From Rhodamnia argentea (taxonomy: Eukaryota > Streptophyta > Magnoliopsida > Myrtales > Myrtaceae), in the NCBI RefSeq assembly GCF_020921035.1, contig NC_063158.1, forward strand, positions 25,778,178-25,842,177: a stretch of 64,000 nucleotides of DNA, given 5' to 3'. This document shows, piece after piece, positions 1 to 10,464 of this stretch. Position numbers and translations under genes: made by a program. Position 1 is the stretch's first letter; the number at the start of each line of letters is the position of its first letter. The notes under the pieces were generated by a model. That model was not told where the DNA came from and searched no databases. It was given only the letters and a program-made list of their open reading frames with translations.

Positions 1-313
1 ACTTTTAGGACATTGTTATTTGTTTGTTTTTTATCCTCTTTCAGTTAAAGTAAACACATGTTCCCTTTCATCAGTTACAACTCATGCCACTTGGAGCATA
101 ATAGCATGTATTTGTTCTCTTTCCATATTTTCAATGTCACTGGAGTGGGGAAAAAAAGGAGTGCTTGCATTAGTATATACTACTGAGAACTAAAAGTATT
201 ATTTTGTACGTTTCTATAAGTTGTTCTGTTTCCTTATTCATTATGGCTATGGAAAAAAATGCTTGGATTAACGTGTACTATGGAGAATTAAATGTGGTTT
301 CATTATCTAACAG

Positions 314-651
314 CTCATTCCGACATGAATGTTGTGACTATACTTGTTGGTAACAAGTCCGATCTTAAGGATGCAAGGGAAGTGACAGTTGCTGAAGCAA
401 AAGCCTTGGCGGAAGCTCAAGGGTTGTTTTTCATGGAAACTTCAGCCCTTGATTCCTCAAACGTTATTTCTGCTTTCAGGATGGTGGTTGAAGAGATACA
501 CAGAATTTTAAGCCGGAAAGTCATGGCTTCTCAAGAACTGAAGAAGCAGGATCCAATATCAATAGGTAATGGAAAGACTGTTGTTTTACAGGGTGATGGT
601 AATCAGGAAACCGATGCAGCACCCAGAAAAGCTTGGTGTTGTTCTAGTTAG
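314..651 (+). CDS. RABA5-type small GTPase, last exon (5' part lies outside the window)
   Basis: This is the C-terminal exon of a Rab GTPase, a membrane-traffic switch of the trans-Golgi/endosome to cell plate or plasma membrane route in the plant RABA (Rab11) group. The exon opens after an AG acceptor at 312-313 in phase 1, and the frame gives THSDMNVVTILVGNKSDL, which holds the guanine-specifying NKSD motif. The second guanine-base motif follows as FMETSAL. A variable Gln/Lys-rich tail ends in CCSS, so two cysteines are available for double geranylgeranylation. The stop is at 649-651. The P-loop and switch regions must be in an exon upstream of base 1, since the window opens inside the intron. 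The wording around ETSALDSSNV and the CCSS end fit RABA5 best; the member cannot be fixed from this exon. Confidence 0.9.
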
Positions 652-899
652 GATTTTACATAGGTTTAAAGCTTTAGCCTTATCATTTCACACAATTTCT
701 TCTTCCTCCCCTGTTCAAAATGCTCAGTAAATACTGATTTCTTTTTTTCACTTTTTTGGGGGGTTTATGATCGTTGAAGCAGAGATATGAGGGGAGAGAG
801 AATGTATATGACCCGTGGTGGATGTGTAATGTATGCTGCAATCTGTAGTTCATACTAACAGTGGATCCGTCGTTGTCGTTTGGATGATGAATTTTTGTA

Positions 900-1066
900 T
901 GAGAAATTCCCTCCTTGTTACCTTGAAAGGAAATTCCAGCTGCCATCAAGTCGAGCCTCTCCCACAGATTGTCTAAAATGATGAGGGCTTTCTTCTTCTG
1001 GTTGTTTACTAGCCTCTTACGCAAACGATCTGCTCTTCTAAGTACGGTTTCCTCATTAATCATCAT
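900..1066 (-). pseudogene. NB-ARC (CC-NBS-LRR resistance protein) fragment
   Basis: Reading leftwards from 1066, the minus strand encodes RADRLRKRLVNNQKKKALI followed by ILDNLWERLDLMAAGISF. This is the stretch of a CC-NB-ARC disease-resistance protein leading into the kinase-2 (Walker B) motif, with the usual LIILDNLWE core. Similarity stops after QGNKEG. There is no P-loop upstream, no GLPL or MHD motif and no LRR downstream, so only about 55 of roughly 900 residues remain. It lies back to back with a second NB-ARC fragment on the plus strand. It is a relic, not an expressed resistance gene. Confidence 0.75.
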
Positions 1067-1161
1067 GCCTAACGTGTGGACAGTTTCTGCTCAATACCAT
1101 GTTAGGCTTTCTTATCTTAACGAGGAATCCATACTTGGAAGAGCGGGTCTTTGTGTAAGAG

Positions 1162-1345
1162 GCTATGAAGCTACCCGAGGAAGAAAATGCTCATATTTTA
1201 TACGATCTGTGGAAGAGGCTCGACTTGAAGACGGTTGTAATTCCCTTTGAAGGTGACGAGGAGGGAAATATCTTATGTAAATATTCCTGATCCGGACGAC
1301 CAAAGCAGATGAAACTTATTGTTGATATCTCAAGAATCAAGATTT
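1162..1345 (+). pseudogene. Second NB-ARC fragment, opposite orientation, with stop codons
   Basis: In the plus frame starting at 1168 the DNA reads KLPEEENAHILYDLWKRLDL and then KTVVIPFEGDEEGN, which parallels the minus-strand fragment next to it (ILDNLWERLDL, GISFQGNKEG). The frame stops soon after, but a shifted frame gives SRNQDFIL, like the RNBS-B region (TSRxxDVL) that follows kinase-2 in NB-ARC proteins. A stop codon at 1156-1158 lies upstream. It is therefore a decayed copy of the same domain facing away from its neighbour. The match is short and rests on motif recognition only. Confidence 0.55.
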
Positions 1346-2466
1346 CATTCTATGTTTTCTGTGTCCCACCACTCTTCCACATAGAGGTTTCTTTTTCTGT
1401 ATAGAGCTGAAATGCTATTGCTATGCCACTTGCCGCTCTTGGTTATTCATCGAACACTCTAGTTTTTATTCCTGCCAATTTCTTCTGCAACCATTGTGCT
1501 TTTTTCCTGAGCTATGTTGTGCATGGGAGTGTGCATGCGTCCTTCGGGTCGGCCTATGTATTCTGTATCCGAAAATTGGAATTGAGAATCAAACCATTCG
1601 ATTTTTGGGATTTCGTCCCTTCCTTTATAGATGGGTTCTTAACATCTGAAAAGCAAATAGATTTAAATGGGGGCATAAAACCCAGAAATGTCTGTATTTA
1701 GAGAATCAGCCAGTGCAGGATAACGTATGATACGGCCCAAGAAGTGGCTCCAAACCGGTTTTTGACAGTGGATTTTGAGGTGTTGTTGTGGTCTCCTAGA
1801 CGTTGCTACGGTCTCTATTTGTCTTTGAAGGATTATTACAAGACAGGGATCCATTCAAGCTTTCACCTTCAGTGGATATGTAGGAGCTCTCTCATTAGAA
1901 GTGTCTTCTTCGCATAGAAACAGATCTGATTGCGGCTCAAAGGTAGGTCTGCGACTTCTCGTCGGGAAGCGATAGATGTGCGGATTTTTCCGACCCCTCT
2001 CGAGCTGGCTCGAACCTTATCGCAAAGTGGGTTGGCCTGCGCGCGCACCGTAAGCGAAGAAAGCTCCCTAACTTTTATCTATGGAGATCATCCGATGTTT
2101 AAGTCAGTAGTAAATTAAGAAAATCTCGAGAGAGGATCTGCCTTGACGGGAGAATCAAACATGAAAAAGCGTAATATATCTTTACACTTACTATCAAATC
2201 TTGGGGGGAAAAAATGGAAAATGCCACGTGTCGAGATGCCATTTGGTGGAGCTCCTAGGGTGAAATACAGACGCACGCACCAGAACCAGCGTGACCACGG
2301 TACTCCCTTTGACCGAGAAATGGAAAGAAAATCCAAGATTCTCCCACATCGATAAAAAGTTATCATCTTCTTGATTTGGAGCCTCCGTATGAGTCCGTCG
2401 GTTTGGGGATTAGGGTTAGGCGTCTCCATTGGAATCGAAACCGGGATAATTCGTGCCCGCCAAAAA
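1346..2466. other. Intergenic spacer and Yippee gene 5' region
   Basis: No further coding similarity was recognised here. Short open frames exist on both strands but lack family motifs. The last part, just before 2467, must contain the Yippee gene promoter and 5' leader; no clear TATA box was identified. Confidence 0.4.
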
Positions 2467-4218
2467 ATGGGGCGACTGTACATACAACACCTGAGCGGAG
2501 AAAAGATATACAAGTGCAAGTTTTGCAAGGTGGACTCGGCGTCTCACGATGACATCGTTTCCAAGGATTTTCAGGGACGATATGGTCGCGCTTATCTCAT
2601 GAAAAATGTGTGAGTTCCTTCTCAGATTTCTTTCGATCGACGAGCTTTTTAATGTAATTTGAAGTTTTCCCATTTCGTGTTTCACTGTTTTTTCAGTTAG
2701 TGATTGACAAAGATCGGACTTTTTTGACCTTTTGGTTGTGCTTTCAGTGTGCTTTTCGCTGATCATATGAGGATGCATTTTGAACTGTTGTTTGTGTTTT
2801 GGAGCATTAGCCTGTGACTCCGGACAATCTCGAAGGATTGTTGTTTTGATTGATGGGGATGATTGACTGATGATCGAGAGACATTGATAATCGATGATCG
2901 TTCTTTGTAATTGCTTTTGGTAGCCTTGAATTGATGGTCCGTAAATAACCGATTGGTCTTTGAGTGTGTGTGGCAGAGAGATTCGCTGTTCTTAGTAAGG
3001 AAATTAGTGATTGAAGAATTAAAGAAGTCAGCCACGTCTCTCTGTGAACCAGTTCGTGTGAACAAGTGGCAGTATCTTTGGTGTTATTCGGAAGGAGCAG
3101 GCTTTCGTTTGGTGAACATTAGCTCTGTGGAGCCTGTAAACAAGCGACAATTTACAGGAAGATGACTCGGTGTTGTGTTGTGTCGGAAATGATGTCAAAG
3201 CAAGTGATAACTTACTTCACTCGAAATGGTGTTCCCACCATTCTCTGGTTAACTGCCTTGGTATAGGAGACTCAATGTCTACGTGCTGCTATCAGAAACT
3301 AATTTGATGGGCCTTTAGCTTTGCTGTCGTATTATCATGCTGTGAGGTTTTAGTGTTTAATATTGTTGCTGTTCAGTTGGTTCTCTGGTAATGCTTTCAC
3401 TGGCTGCTTATCCAGGGGAACCTTTCTTTTTGGTCGAAATGGGAACCTTAGTATGTGGAGCTTATTATCTTTTTCTCATCACTAGGAAAAGTACGTTTTC
3501 CTTTGCTGACCTGTTTTTGCTTCCTATCCTAACTTGAACTCCCAACTATTTTGTTGCTCAATTTGGGCAATTGCTCTTTCAACTCTAATTCTTAGATTGA
3601 ATACTTGCGTCTTGAAAAGGATCAGATTGTATGTTGTAATGTGCTATTGCTCAATATTACAGGGTAAACATCTCCATTGGACCCAAGGAACAACGTCATT
3701 TAACTAGCGGATTACATACCGTGAATGATATTTATTGTAGCTCTTGCCAACAGTTACTCGGATGGAGATATGTGAGTTCAACTTACTATTCTATGTCATG
3801 GTCTAAGATGCTTTAGCTCACTTGATTATGCATGAAACCAGCCCTTGTGGAGGAAGAGAGTACCTCAGTTTGTCTGAACTTCAAGAAATACGAATTGCAT
3901 TCAAAAGTCAAGATTTTGCAACTTTTTAAGAAAGACACTTCAGCTAAATTGAATTTGTCCAAGTATGTGCTTAGTACATTAATAAGAGCAAAGCATGCTT
4001 GGGCTATAGTTTTCTCTTGTTTTCAATTTGTTGAGGGACAGAAACTTCGTTTGGAAGGGAATTATTGTTCTCATGATTCTTTCTCTTTTGCTGAATTCTC
4101 CTTGAAACCTTTTTCAATTGTTATTTATCTCCAGGAGAAAGCTTATGAAGACAGTGAAAAATATAAAGAAGGAATGTATATTCTAGAGAAAGAACGCACG
4201 TTGAAGGATGGTTGGTGA
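2467..4218 (+). CDS. Yippee-like zinc-binding protein, three exons
   Basis: Exons are 2467-2609, 3663-3771 and 4135-4218, joined in frame to 111 residues. Donors are GTGAGT at 2610 and 3772; acceptors are AG at 3661-3662 and 4133-4134. The start MGRLYIQHLSGEKIYKCKFC is the usual Yippee beginning, with the first CxxC pair (CKFC). The middle exon carries GLHTVNDIYCSSC, which supplies the second CxxC, then QQLLGWRY. The last exon gives EKAYEDSEKYKEGMYILEKE and ends RTLKDGW. Yippee proteins are small zinc-binding proteins with a Mis18/cereblon-like fold. Their role in plants is poorly defined; animal members act in nuclear or centrosomal roles. Length is typical for the family. An in-frame extension upstream of 2467 is not conserved in the family and was left out. 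Confidence 0.92.
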
Positions 4219-4474
4219 TCAATATTACAATTACAGCCATTATTGCTGGAACAGGAAGACAAAGTAATGCAGCAACATGCTTCTTTTATGGCCAGAGGAT
4301 GGTCATCTTCGTGAACATGGAAGAGTATATTATTTTTAGGTCGATCGCAAAGGTATATTGTCGATTCAGTATGCCGAACTTCTGCAGACTCTTAAGGAAC
4401 CCTACTGCGACAAGTCCAACTGATTTTTCCACTTAGTGTTTAGGATGAAACTCTAGGAGAGAAAATACAATCGT

Positions 4475-4511
<37 letters not shown>

Positions 4512-5744
4512 ATTGATAAGGGGATCATACGTTAAACTGGCAAAATAGTCTTATCTGTTGGCAATTTGTATGTGTAGCATGGACAATTTTGTATATGGGA
4601 ACTATGTTGCTATAAGAGGGAGATATATTTCCTCCTTAAAGACAGGACTCGCAAGTTCCTGCAGATTCTTACATGAATTTCTCAGTTTAGGGATGTTGAC
4701 GACTCGATTTCAAGTGGTTGGCGGCTTCGCAATTAGGACCCTCTTAAGAGTTGCGGAGGTGTGATTCTAATGTTGGATGAGTTGGAGATGTGGGCTTAGC
4801 TTCTAATGGGTTGGCTAGTATTGCAAAGGGTGGAAGTGATGGTAATGTAACTGATGTTGATACTACAGATTGTCGCAAGCAATGAATGCCCTTTGTAGTC
4901 ATACTCTGAGCCTTGATGAGCTGCTTTACGGTGAGCCTGTGTACTGTCTTCTTAGATTTGTGGATTCTATTGAAGTTTGCTTCAGCTTGAACTTCTGCAA
5001 CACACCGTCTTTTGCTCCTTTTGACTCTCTGTGCTCTTGATTTTCTTCTTGCTTCTTAGTACAGGGTGTTGACCCAATTTTTGACCCTGAAATGGCGTTC
5101 TTTCCCTCACCCTTCCGTCAGTAGCGTTCCTTCCTTTTGCCTCCTCTTTCAACAAAATGAGTATAGTCGACATAAAACAATTCCCATGTACTTTGGAAAA
5201 AGAATACCTAAATAGTAAAATACTAGAAACTATGTGAGTTTAATGTTTTAGTTTACTTTGAATGATATATTGTTAATCTCAATTGAAATTGGAAAAATAT
5301 TTGATATTTTTTGTCCAAAAATAGTTTTTTTGGTCAAATTTCCAAAAATAGAACCTTCTTTGACAAAGATGACGAACATAGTTTATAGTTTATGCGTGTG
5401 ATCTTTCTGATATTGTGTACTTCAGCTTATGTCTTTTGAAATGAATGTAAAAGAGTTGGCCTCGATTTTTTATTTTACCGCTAAAAAGAATTGAATAGAC
5501 AGTTGCATTTAATAAGTTGGAACCAAATATTATATACAAACGCCCCATTCCAAAGCACGAGCTAAGTAGCTAGTTTAAAAATAAAGTTAGTGACGACTCT
5601 ATCGGAATAATATCATCGATGTGTAAAGATAAATTGTTTAGAGGATAAATTTTTCCAGAAAGAACTGTGGATACATCACGTTTCCAATAGGAAAAATCCA
5701 TAATAAATTTATTTGGTCAGAAAGAGAGTGATTTATGCGCTAGA
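4219..5744. other. Yippee 3' region and spacer with a 33-base poly(A) tract
   Basis: The Yippee 3' UTR must start here. An uninterrupted run of 33 A lies at 4478-4510. It could be the tail of an inserted retrocopy or simple slippage, and no clear parent was recognised. The rest contains no gene that I can support. Confidence 0.4.
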
Positions 5745-6345
5745 AGTAAGCATTGTTTGAGTTGGTCCGGCTTTCTCAAGAATCGGGGACCACATCGATG
5801 ATCCCGATTCTCGATTTTGAGAATCGAGGACCGGACTTGAGGTTCTTGAAACCGGATGGGTGGTCGAATAGAATCGGTAAAACGAAAACAAAAAGTAAAA
5901 GAATATTATTAACTCCCGCACTTTAACTTGTTTAATAAAGGGAAAAAAAAAAACCTCAAAAGGAGGATAAATGAAGCGCTCACTTTTCGTTGTGGGCGAG
6001 ACTTTTGTGCGGAAGATCATCTTGGATATGGAAGAATTTCTATCAGGATTTTACTTAGTTCTTGTCCATGGTGCTCCTCAACACTCAACAGTAAAGTCTG
6101 TTCTTAGTTTTATGAAATATTAGGTTTTATTTTTGGTCAGCATTAAGTTGTGCATTTAAAAAATAAAAGAAATTGAAAATTATTTCGTTCGGATGGGCGG
6201 TCTATCGATCCGGTTCCCTCCTAAAATCGAGAATCAATTGCTCGAACACCGATTTCTTCTTGAGGAACCGGAGATCGGATTGATAGCTTTCATAATCGAA
6301 TCAACCCTATCGGTCCGATCAGGTCCGGGCAATTCTTAATAACAT
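5745..6345. repeat. Possible non-autonomous element with GGTTCC/ATCGAGA-rich ends
   Basis: Both ends (about 5760-5880 and 6190-6340) are rich in related short words such as TCGAGAATC, AACCGGA and GATTCTCGATTTT. The words appear in opposite orientation at the two ends, as in subterminal repeats of hAT-like elements. No clean target-site duplication was found, so the limits are approximate. The right end reaches to about 150 bp from the thymidine kinase start codon. Confidence 0.35.
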
Positions 6346-6491
6346 GGGTCCATCTTGCCGACCCCTCTTATGAAGAATTTCTTCTTCCTCCTCGTTCTTA
6401 GCTTTCCCTCCATCCTAAAACCCTAACAACATTCCAGCACAACCAAACCAAAGCCCCTCTCTTTATCACTCTCTCTCTAGTCTCTGCTCCC

Positions 6492-9400
6492 ATGTCATCT
6501 GTTTTGAGGATGAAGACTCTCGTCTCCCCAACCTTCGCTGCATTCTCTCCTTACCTGTGCAGACCCACCGTCTCTCTTCCTCACTCTTCATTCTCATCCT
6601 CTAAATCGTCCATCTTCGCTCTTCAAAATTTGAACTTTCGCAGTCTCGGGCCCAAATCATGCTCGGACAAGCCCCCCGTTCGCTGCCTTCATCAGAGCTC
6701 GCAAATGGGTGCTCCTCGCTCGTCTTCTTCCGGCGAGATTCACGTCATCGTCGGTCCTATGTTCGCCGGGAAGACCACCAGCCTTCTTCGAAGGGTCGAA
6801 TTAGAGAGCAGCAGTGGGAGGTATTGAACCTTTTTCTCCTTTTTTTTGTTCGTGTAATTTTTTGTTCGTTGTTAGGCCATTGATTTGCTGTGGTGTTGAA
6901 TGTTGTTAGCTTTCTTGCTATCAATGTTTGAGGTTGCTTCTGTATAACTGGCTAGTAATGTTAAAGCTGTAACGGGCTTCATCTTACTGCTTGTAAATTT
7001 GTACACAGTTATTTAGCTTGTTTCTCACTGTGCTCTCCGTAAAGTTGGATTTTGGATGGACTCAGTACTTCTTTGCGCTGTTACCCTTTTGGTATATTGA
7101 GGGGATGGGAAGAGGATAGCCAATTCACGCAAATGAATATGACTCTGTGGTATTATCAAATAGGTGCTCCTTCATTTTCTGATTGTTGTGCCATGGATGG
7201 TCATAGTTCAGATTATCAGCTAAAGCATATCTCCCAGCAAGCTGACATGAGAAAGCATTCTGAAATATAGGAATGTAGAGGTGTTTAATTGTCTTGCTTT
7301 TAGTTAGGAAACTTTCAGCAGTCAATGCAATCTTCTTTGCAATGGATTCCGACAGATTTAGACAATTACCTTCACAAGGTACTCTATGAATACTTTTGAT
7401 GATTTGTGACTGTATTAAGGGCCACAAGATATGGTAAATCTTGTGGCAGTTACCACGGGATCACCTCCATGATAGTACTAGTCATCAGGATCTAATGAAG
7501 TAAGTAAGACCGAAATTTAATCCTTTTGGTCCTTGACAAGATATCTGCGCTACATTGAGAAGCACTGAAATTCGTAATTGTGAACTGGGGATATATCTAG
7601 TCTCTGGTCCATGTTGAGGAAGAATTATTCATAAATAGCTCAATATGCTTTCTTCTGCGCATGTGGTGGTAGAATTTCCAAAACAAAAGATCTTCCTGTT
7701 ATGTTGTTCCATTTGTGGAGTGCCGTAGTCACTTACAAGATATTCCCAGCTTACAGGTTGATCCTCGAAAGGACTTCCTCCAGCTGGATAAAACATTGAC
7801 TGGTCTTTGTTATCGTGGAAGGCTGACAGAAGCTGTCAGGCTCCTCTGTAATACTGGGGTTCAGGTGGATCCAGCAACATATGCTCTTCTGGTGCAAGAA
7901 TGTATATACAGAAAAGCATATGAGAATGGAAGGATAGTCCATGCCCAAATGGTGGTTGTTGGATATGTTCCAGATGTATACATGACGACTAAATTGCTGA
8001 TATTGTACACTAAGCTTGGAGATCTGAATACTGCGAACATATTGTTCAGCGATTTAAACAGTAAAAGCTTGATTTCTTGGAATGCCATGATAGCAGGGTA
8101 TGTGCAAAAGGGTGGTTTGGAAGTTGGCTTGAATCTTTATTATGAGATGAGAAGCAATGGCTTGACTCCGGATCAATATACCTTTGCATCAGTTTTTCGA
8201 GCGTGTGCGACATTAGCAACATTGGAACATGGGAAGCGAGCGCATTCTGTTATGATAAAGAGTCATATAAAGGAAAATGTTGTAGTCAGTAGTGCACTCA
8301 TTGATATGTACTTCAAATGCAGTAGTCTATCTGATGGACACAGAGCATTCGATGGATCTTTGGAGAGAAATGTTGTGACTTGGACTGCTTTGATATCTGG
8401 ATATGGCCTACATGGTAAAGTAACAGAAGTTTTGAATGCCTTTCAAAAGATGCTAGATGAAGGGTTTATGCCAAATTATGTTACGTTTCTTGCCGTACTT
8501 TCTGCATGCAGCCATGGAGGTTTGGTCGATGAAGGTCGGGGATACTTCAACTTGATGGCTAAACAGTATGGCATTCAACCTAGGGGGCAACACTATGCCA
8601 TAATAGTGGATATTTTAGGGCGTGCTGGTAGGTTGGCAGAGGCTTATGAGTTAGTTTTGAACTCTCCCTACGTTGAGCACCCAGTAATATGGGGGTCACT
8701 TCTTGGGGCTTGTAGGACTCATGGAAACATGGACCTCTTAAGAATTGCTGCTAAAAGATACTTAGAATTAGAACCAGAAAATGCTGGAAAATATGTTGTC
8801 TTAGCTAATGGCTATGCTACCTTTGGTTTATGGGATAAGGTTGCAGATGTTTGGGAAGTAATGAAGAATACAGGCATGATGAAAGAGCCTGCTTATAGCA
8901 GAATTGAAGTGAAAGAGAAGATGCATGTTTTCCACAAGGGCGAACGCTCTCATGAGACAGCCAGAGAGATACGTGAGATGATTAAACAAGTGACATGCAT
9001 CTTGGAGGATATTGGATTTGTTCCTGACTTAGGTGCTTATTAACTTGACTTAGGGAGAAGGAGCTTATAATGCTGAACCACCCTTCTGCTCCCCATACTG
9101 GTCGGGTGTATCAGCCATGAAGTTTATTCATGGAAATATTGCAGATCATGAGGTATGAGGGCTTTCATGCATAATTTATCGGCTGGTGGTTGATTATGCT
9201 TGGTCATTGCATTTTCAGTCAATGTCGAGAGCTTATGATGTCCAGTCTTCTTTTGCATATGGAACTTTTTTGTTAACGATTTGGAGCTAGTTTATCATCT
9301 AAATACTCTGCCATCAGCTTCGCCTTGGCAGATGCACTAACATACAGGGCCGATATAGCATGGATGTTGAGTGCTTAGAGTGCACACATTTGTATACAAA

Positions 9401-10464
9401 GTAGTTCCCATTCACTAGATCAACGTAGTTTGTCACAAACCCAACAACTAGGTACGTCTACTTAAGTTGTGCACTTACTATGCTCTTAATGGCTGTAGGA
9501 AATTCAGAACTAATTCTAATATCTCAACTTGCATTGGCGCAAAAGCGGCCTTGTTGTCCTCTCACTGAATTGTGTTGTTCTGAACCTTTATTCGTCTTTT
9601 TTGTGCAGAAGTGTTGCTGTTATCAAATCTAGCAAGGATACAAGATACGGATTGGATTCTATCGTGACTCATGATGGGGCGAAATTCCCATGTTTGGCTT
9701 TGAAAGATTTGTCTTCATTCAAAGAAACATTTGGCCTTAATGCTTACAATCAGGTATTGCAAAGGAAGAGTATTATTTGAATAAAAATATCTTCGCTGAT
9801 TAGTGGCAACTGGCAATTCATGAAGTACGTTAACCATTAACGATTTCTATTTTCTTTGCTCGAAAGATGCTTGAAAGTTCTCTTGCTTATAAAAGCTGAT
9901 GCGCTTGGTTATCATCAAGGCTCTACTCTAAGGACCGCTCTTCCAATAAGTTTAGAAAACGTGCATTCATTTTTGCAGCTAGATGTCATTGGTATAGATG
10001 AAGCTCAATTTTTTGAAGACCTTTATGACTTTTGCCGCGAAGCTGCTGATCGTGATGGCAAGGTCCTAGTCGTTGCTGGGCTGGATGGTGACTATTTGAG
10101 GTAGTAACCCATTTCTCGCTCTGCCTTTTCTTTCGATCAATGCCTTGGTTAAATGACAAAATACCATGTCACATAGTCCCTTACAATGGGTTGGGCTCGT
10201 TTGGTCGCCAGGAGGAGTTTTGGTTCTGTGCTTGACATAATTCCTCTAGCCGATTCTGTCACCAAGTTGACTGCCCAATGTGAACTTTGTGGAAAACGTG
10301 CTTTCTTCACCCTCAGAAAGACTGGCGAGATGCAGACGGAAGTTATCGGGGGTGCCGATGTATACATGCCTGTTTGCCGGCAGCATTATATGAGCGGACA
10401 AGCCGTCATCGAGACAACAAGGATAGTCCTAGAATCTCAACCTCAGAAGGTCCAGTGTGGGTAA
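6492..10464 (+). CDS. TK1: TK1-type thymidine kinase with N-terminal organelle-targeting extension, four exons
   Basis: The enzyme phosphorylates thymidine (and deoxyuridine) with ATP in the salvage route to dTTP. Exons are 6492-6820, 9609-9753, 9979-10100 and 10212-10464. They join in frame to 282 residues. The first roughly 80 residues are Ser-rich and poor in acids, consistent with a plastid or mitochondrial transit peptide, as in the organelle form of plant TK1. The P-loop GPMFAGKTT is at 88-96, the catalytic and Mg site DEAQF at 165-169, and the zinc site is formed by C222, C225, C254 and H257 (CELC...CRQH). The [13 protein letters not shown] segment of the lasso loop is intact. All introns begin with GT and end with AG. 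Intron 1 is 2,788 bp long and contains a complete PPR gene on the same strand; introns 2 and 3 are 225 and 111 bp. Confidence 0.93.
7715..9043 (+). CDS. PPR protein (PLS class, E domain) inside intron 1 of thymidine kinase; start codon uncertain
   Basis: PPR proteins bind organelle RNA in a base-specific way through tandem 35-residue repeats. This frame gives 442 residues. It starts at [18 protein letters not shown], runs through P, L and S repeats ([70 protein letters not shown]) and ends in an E/E+ region ([20 protein letters not shown]). A full DYW domain is absent. The sequence is close to what I recall of Arabidopsis At4g16470. The first codon here is GTG; the frame stays open up to a stop at 7670-7672, and the first ATG in frame comes only after about 78 residues. 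The true start is probably in an upstream exon, perhaps spliced to the AG at 7671-7672. The gene has no apparent stops or shifts. Confidence 0.85.
   Translation: MECRSHLQDIPSLQVDPRKDFLQLDKTLTGLCYRGRLTEAVRLLCNTGVQVDPATYALLVQECIYRKAYENGRIVHAQMVVVGYVPDVYMTTKLLILYTKLGDLNTANILFSDLNSKSLISWNAMIAGYVQKGGLEVGLNLYYEMRSNGLTPDQYTFASVFRACATLATLEHGKRAHSVMIKSHIKENVVVSSALIDMYFKCSSLSDGHRAFDGSLERNVVTWTALISGYGLHGKVTEVLNAFQKMLDEGFMPNYVTFLAVLSACSHGGLVDEGRGYFNLMAKQYGIQPRGQHYAIIVDILGRAGRLAEAYELVLNSPYVEHPVIWGSLLGACRTHGNMDLLRIAAKRYLELEPENAGKYVVLANGYATFGLWDKVADVWEVMKNTGMMKEPAYSRIEVKEKMHVFHKGERSHETAREIREMIKQVTCILEDIGFVPDLGAY

Noticed and set aside
4478-4510. 33-base poly(A) as end of a processed pseudogene
   Set aside because: No parent coding sequence or target duplication could be recognised upstream, so it is noted only as a homopolymer.
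6492-7700. Splicing of thymidine kinase exon 1 to the PPR frame as a fusion protein
   Set aside because: Exon 1 ends in phase 2 while the acceptor at 7671-7672 opens the PPR frame in phase 0, so this join would shift the frame.
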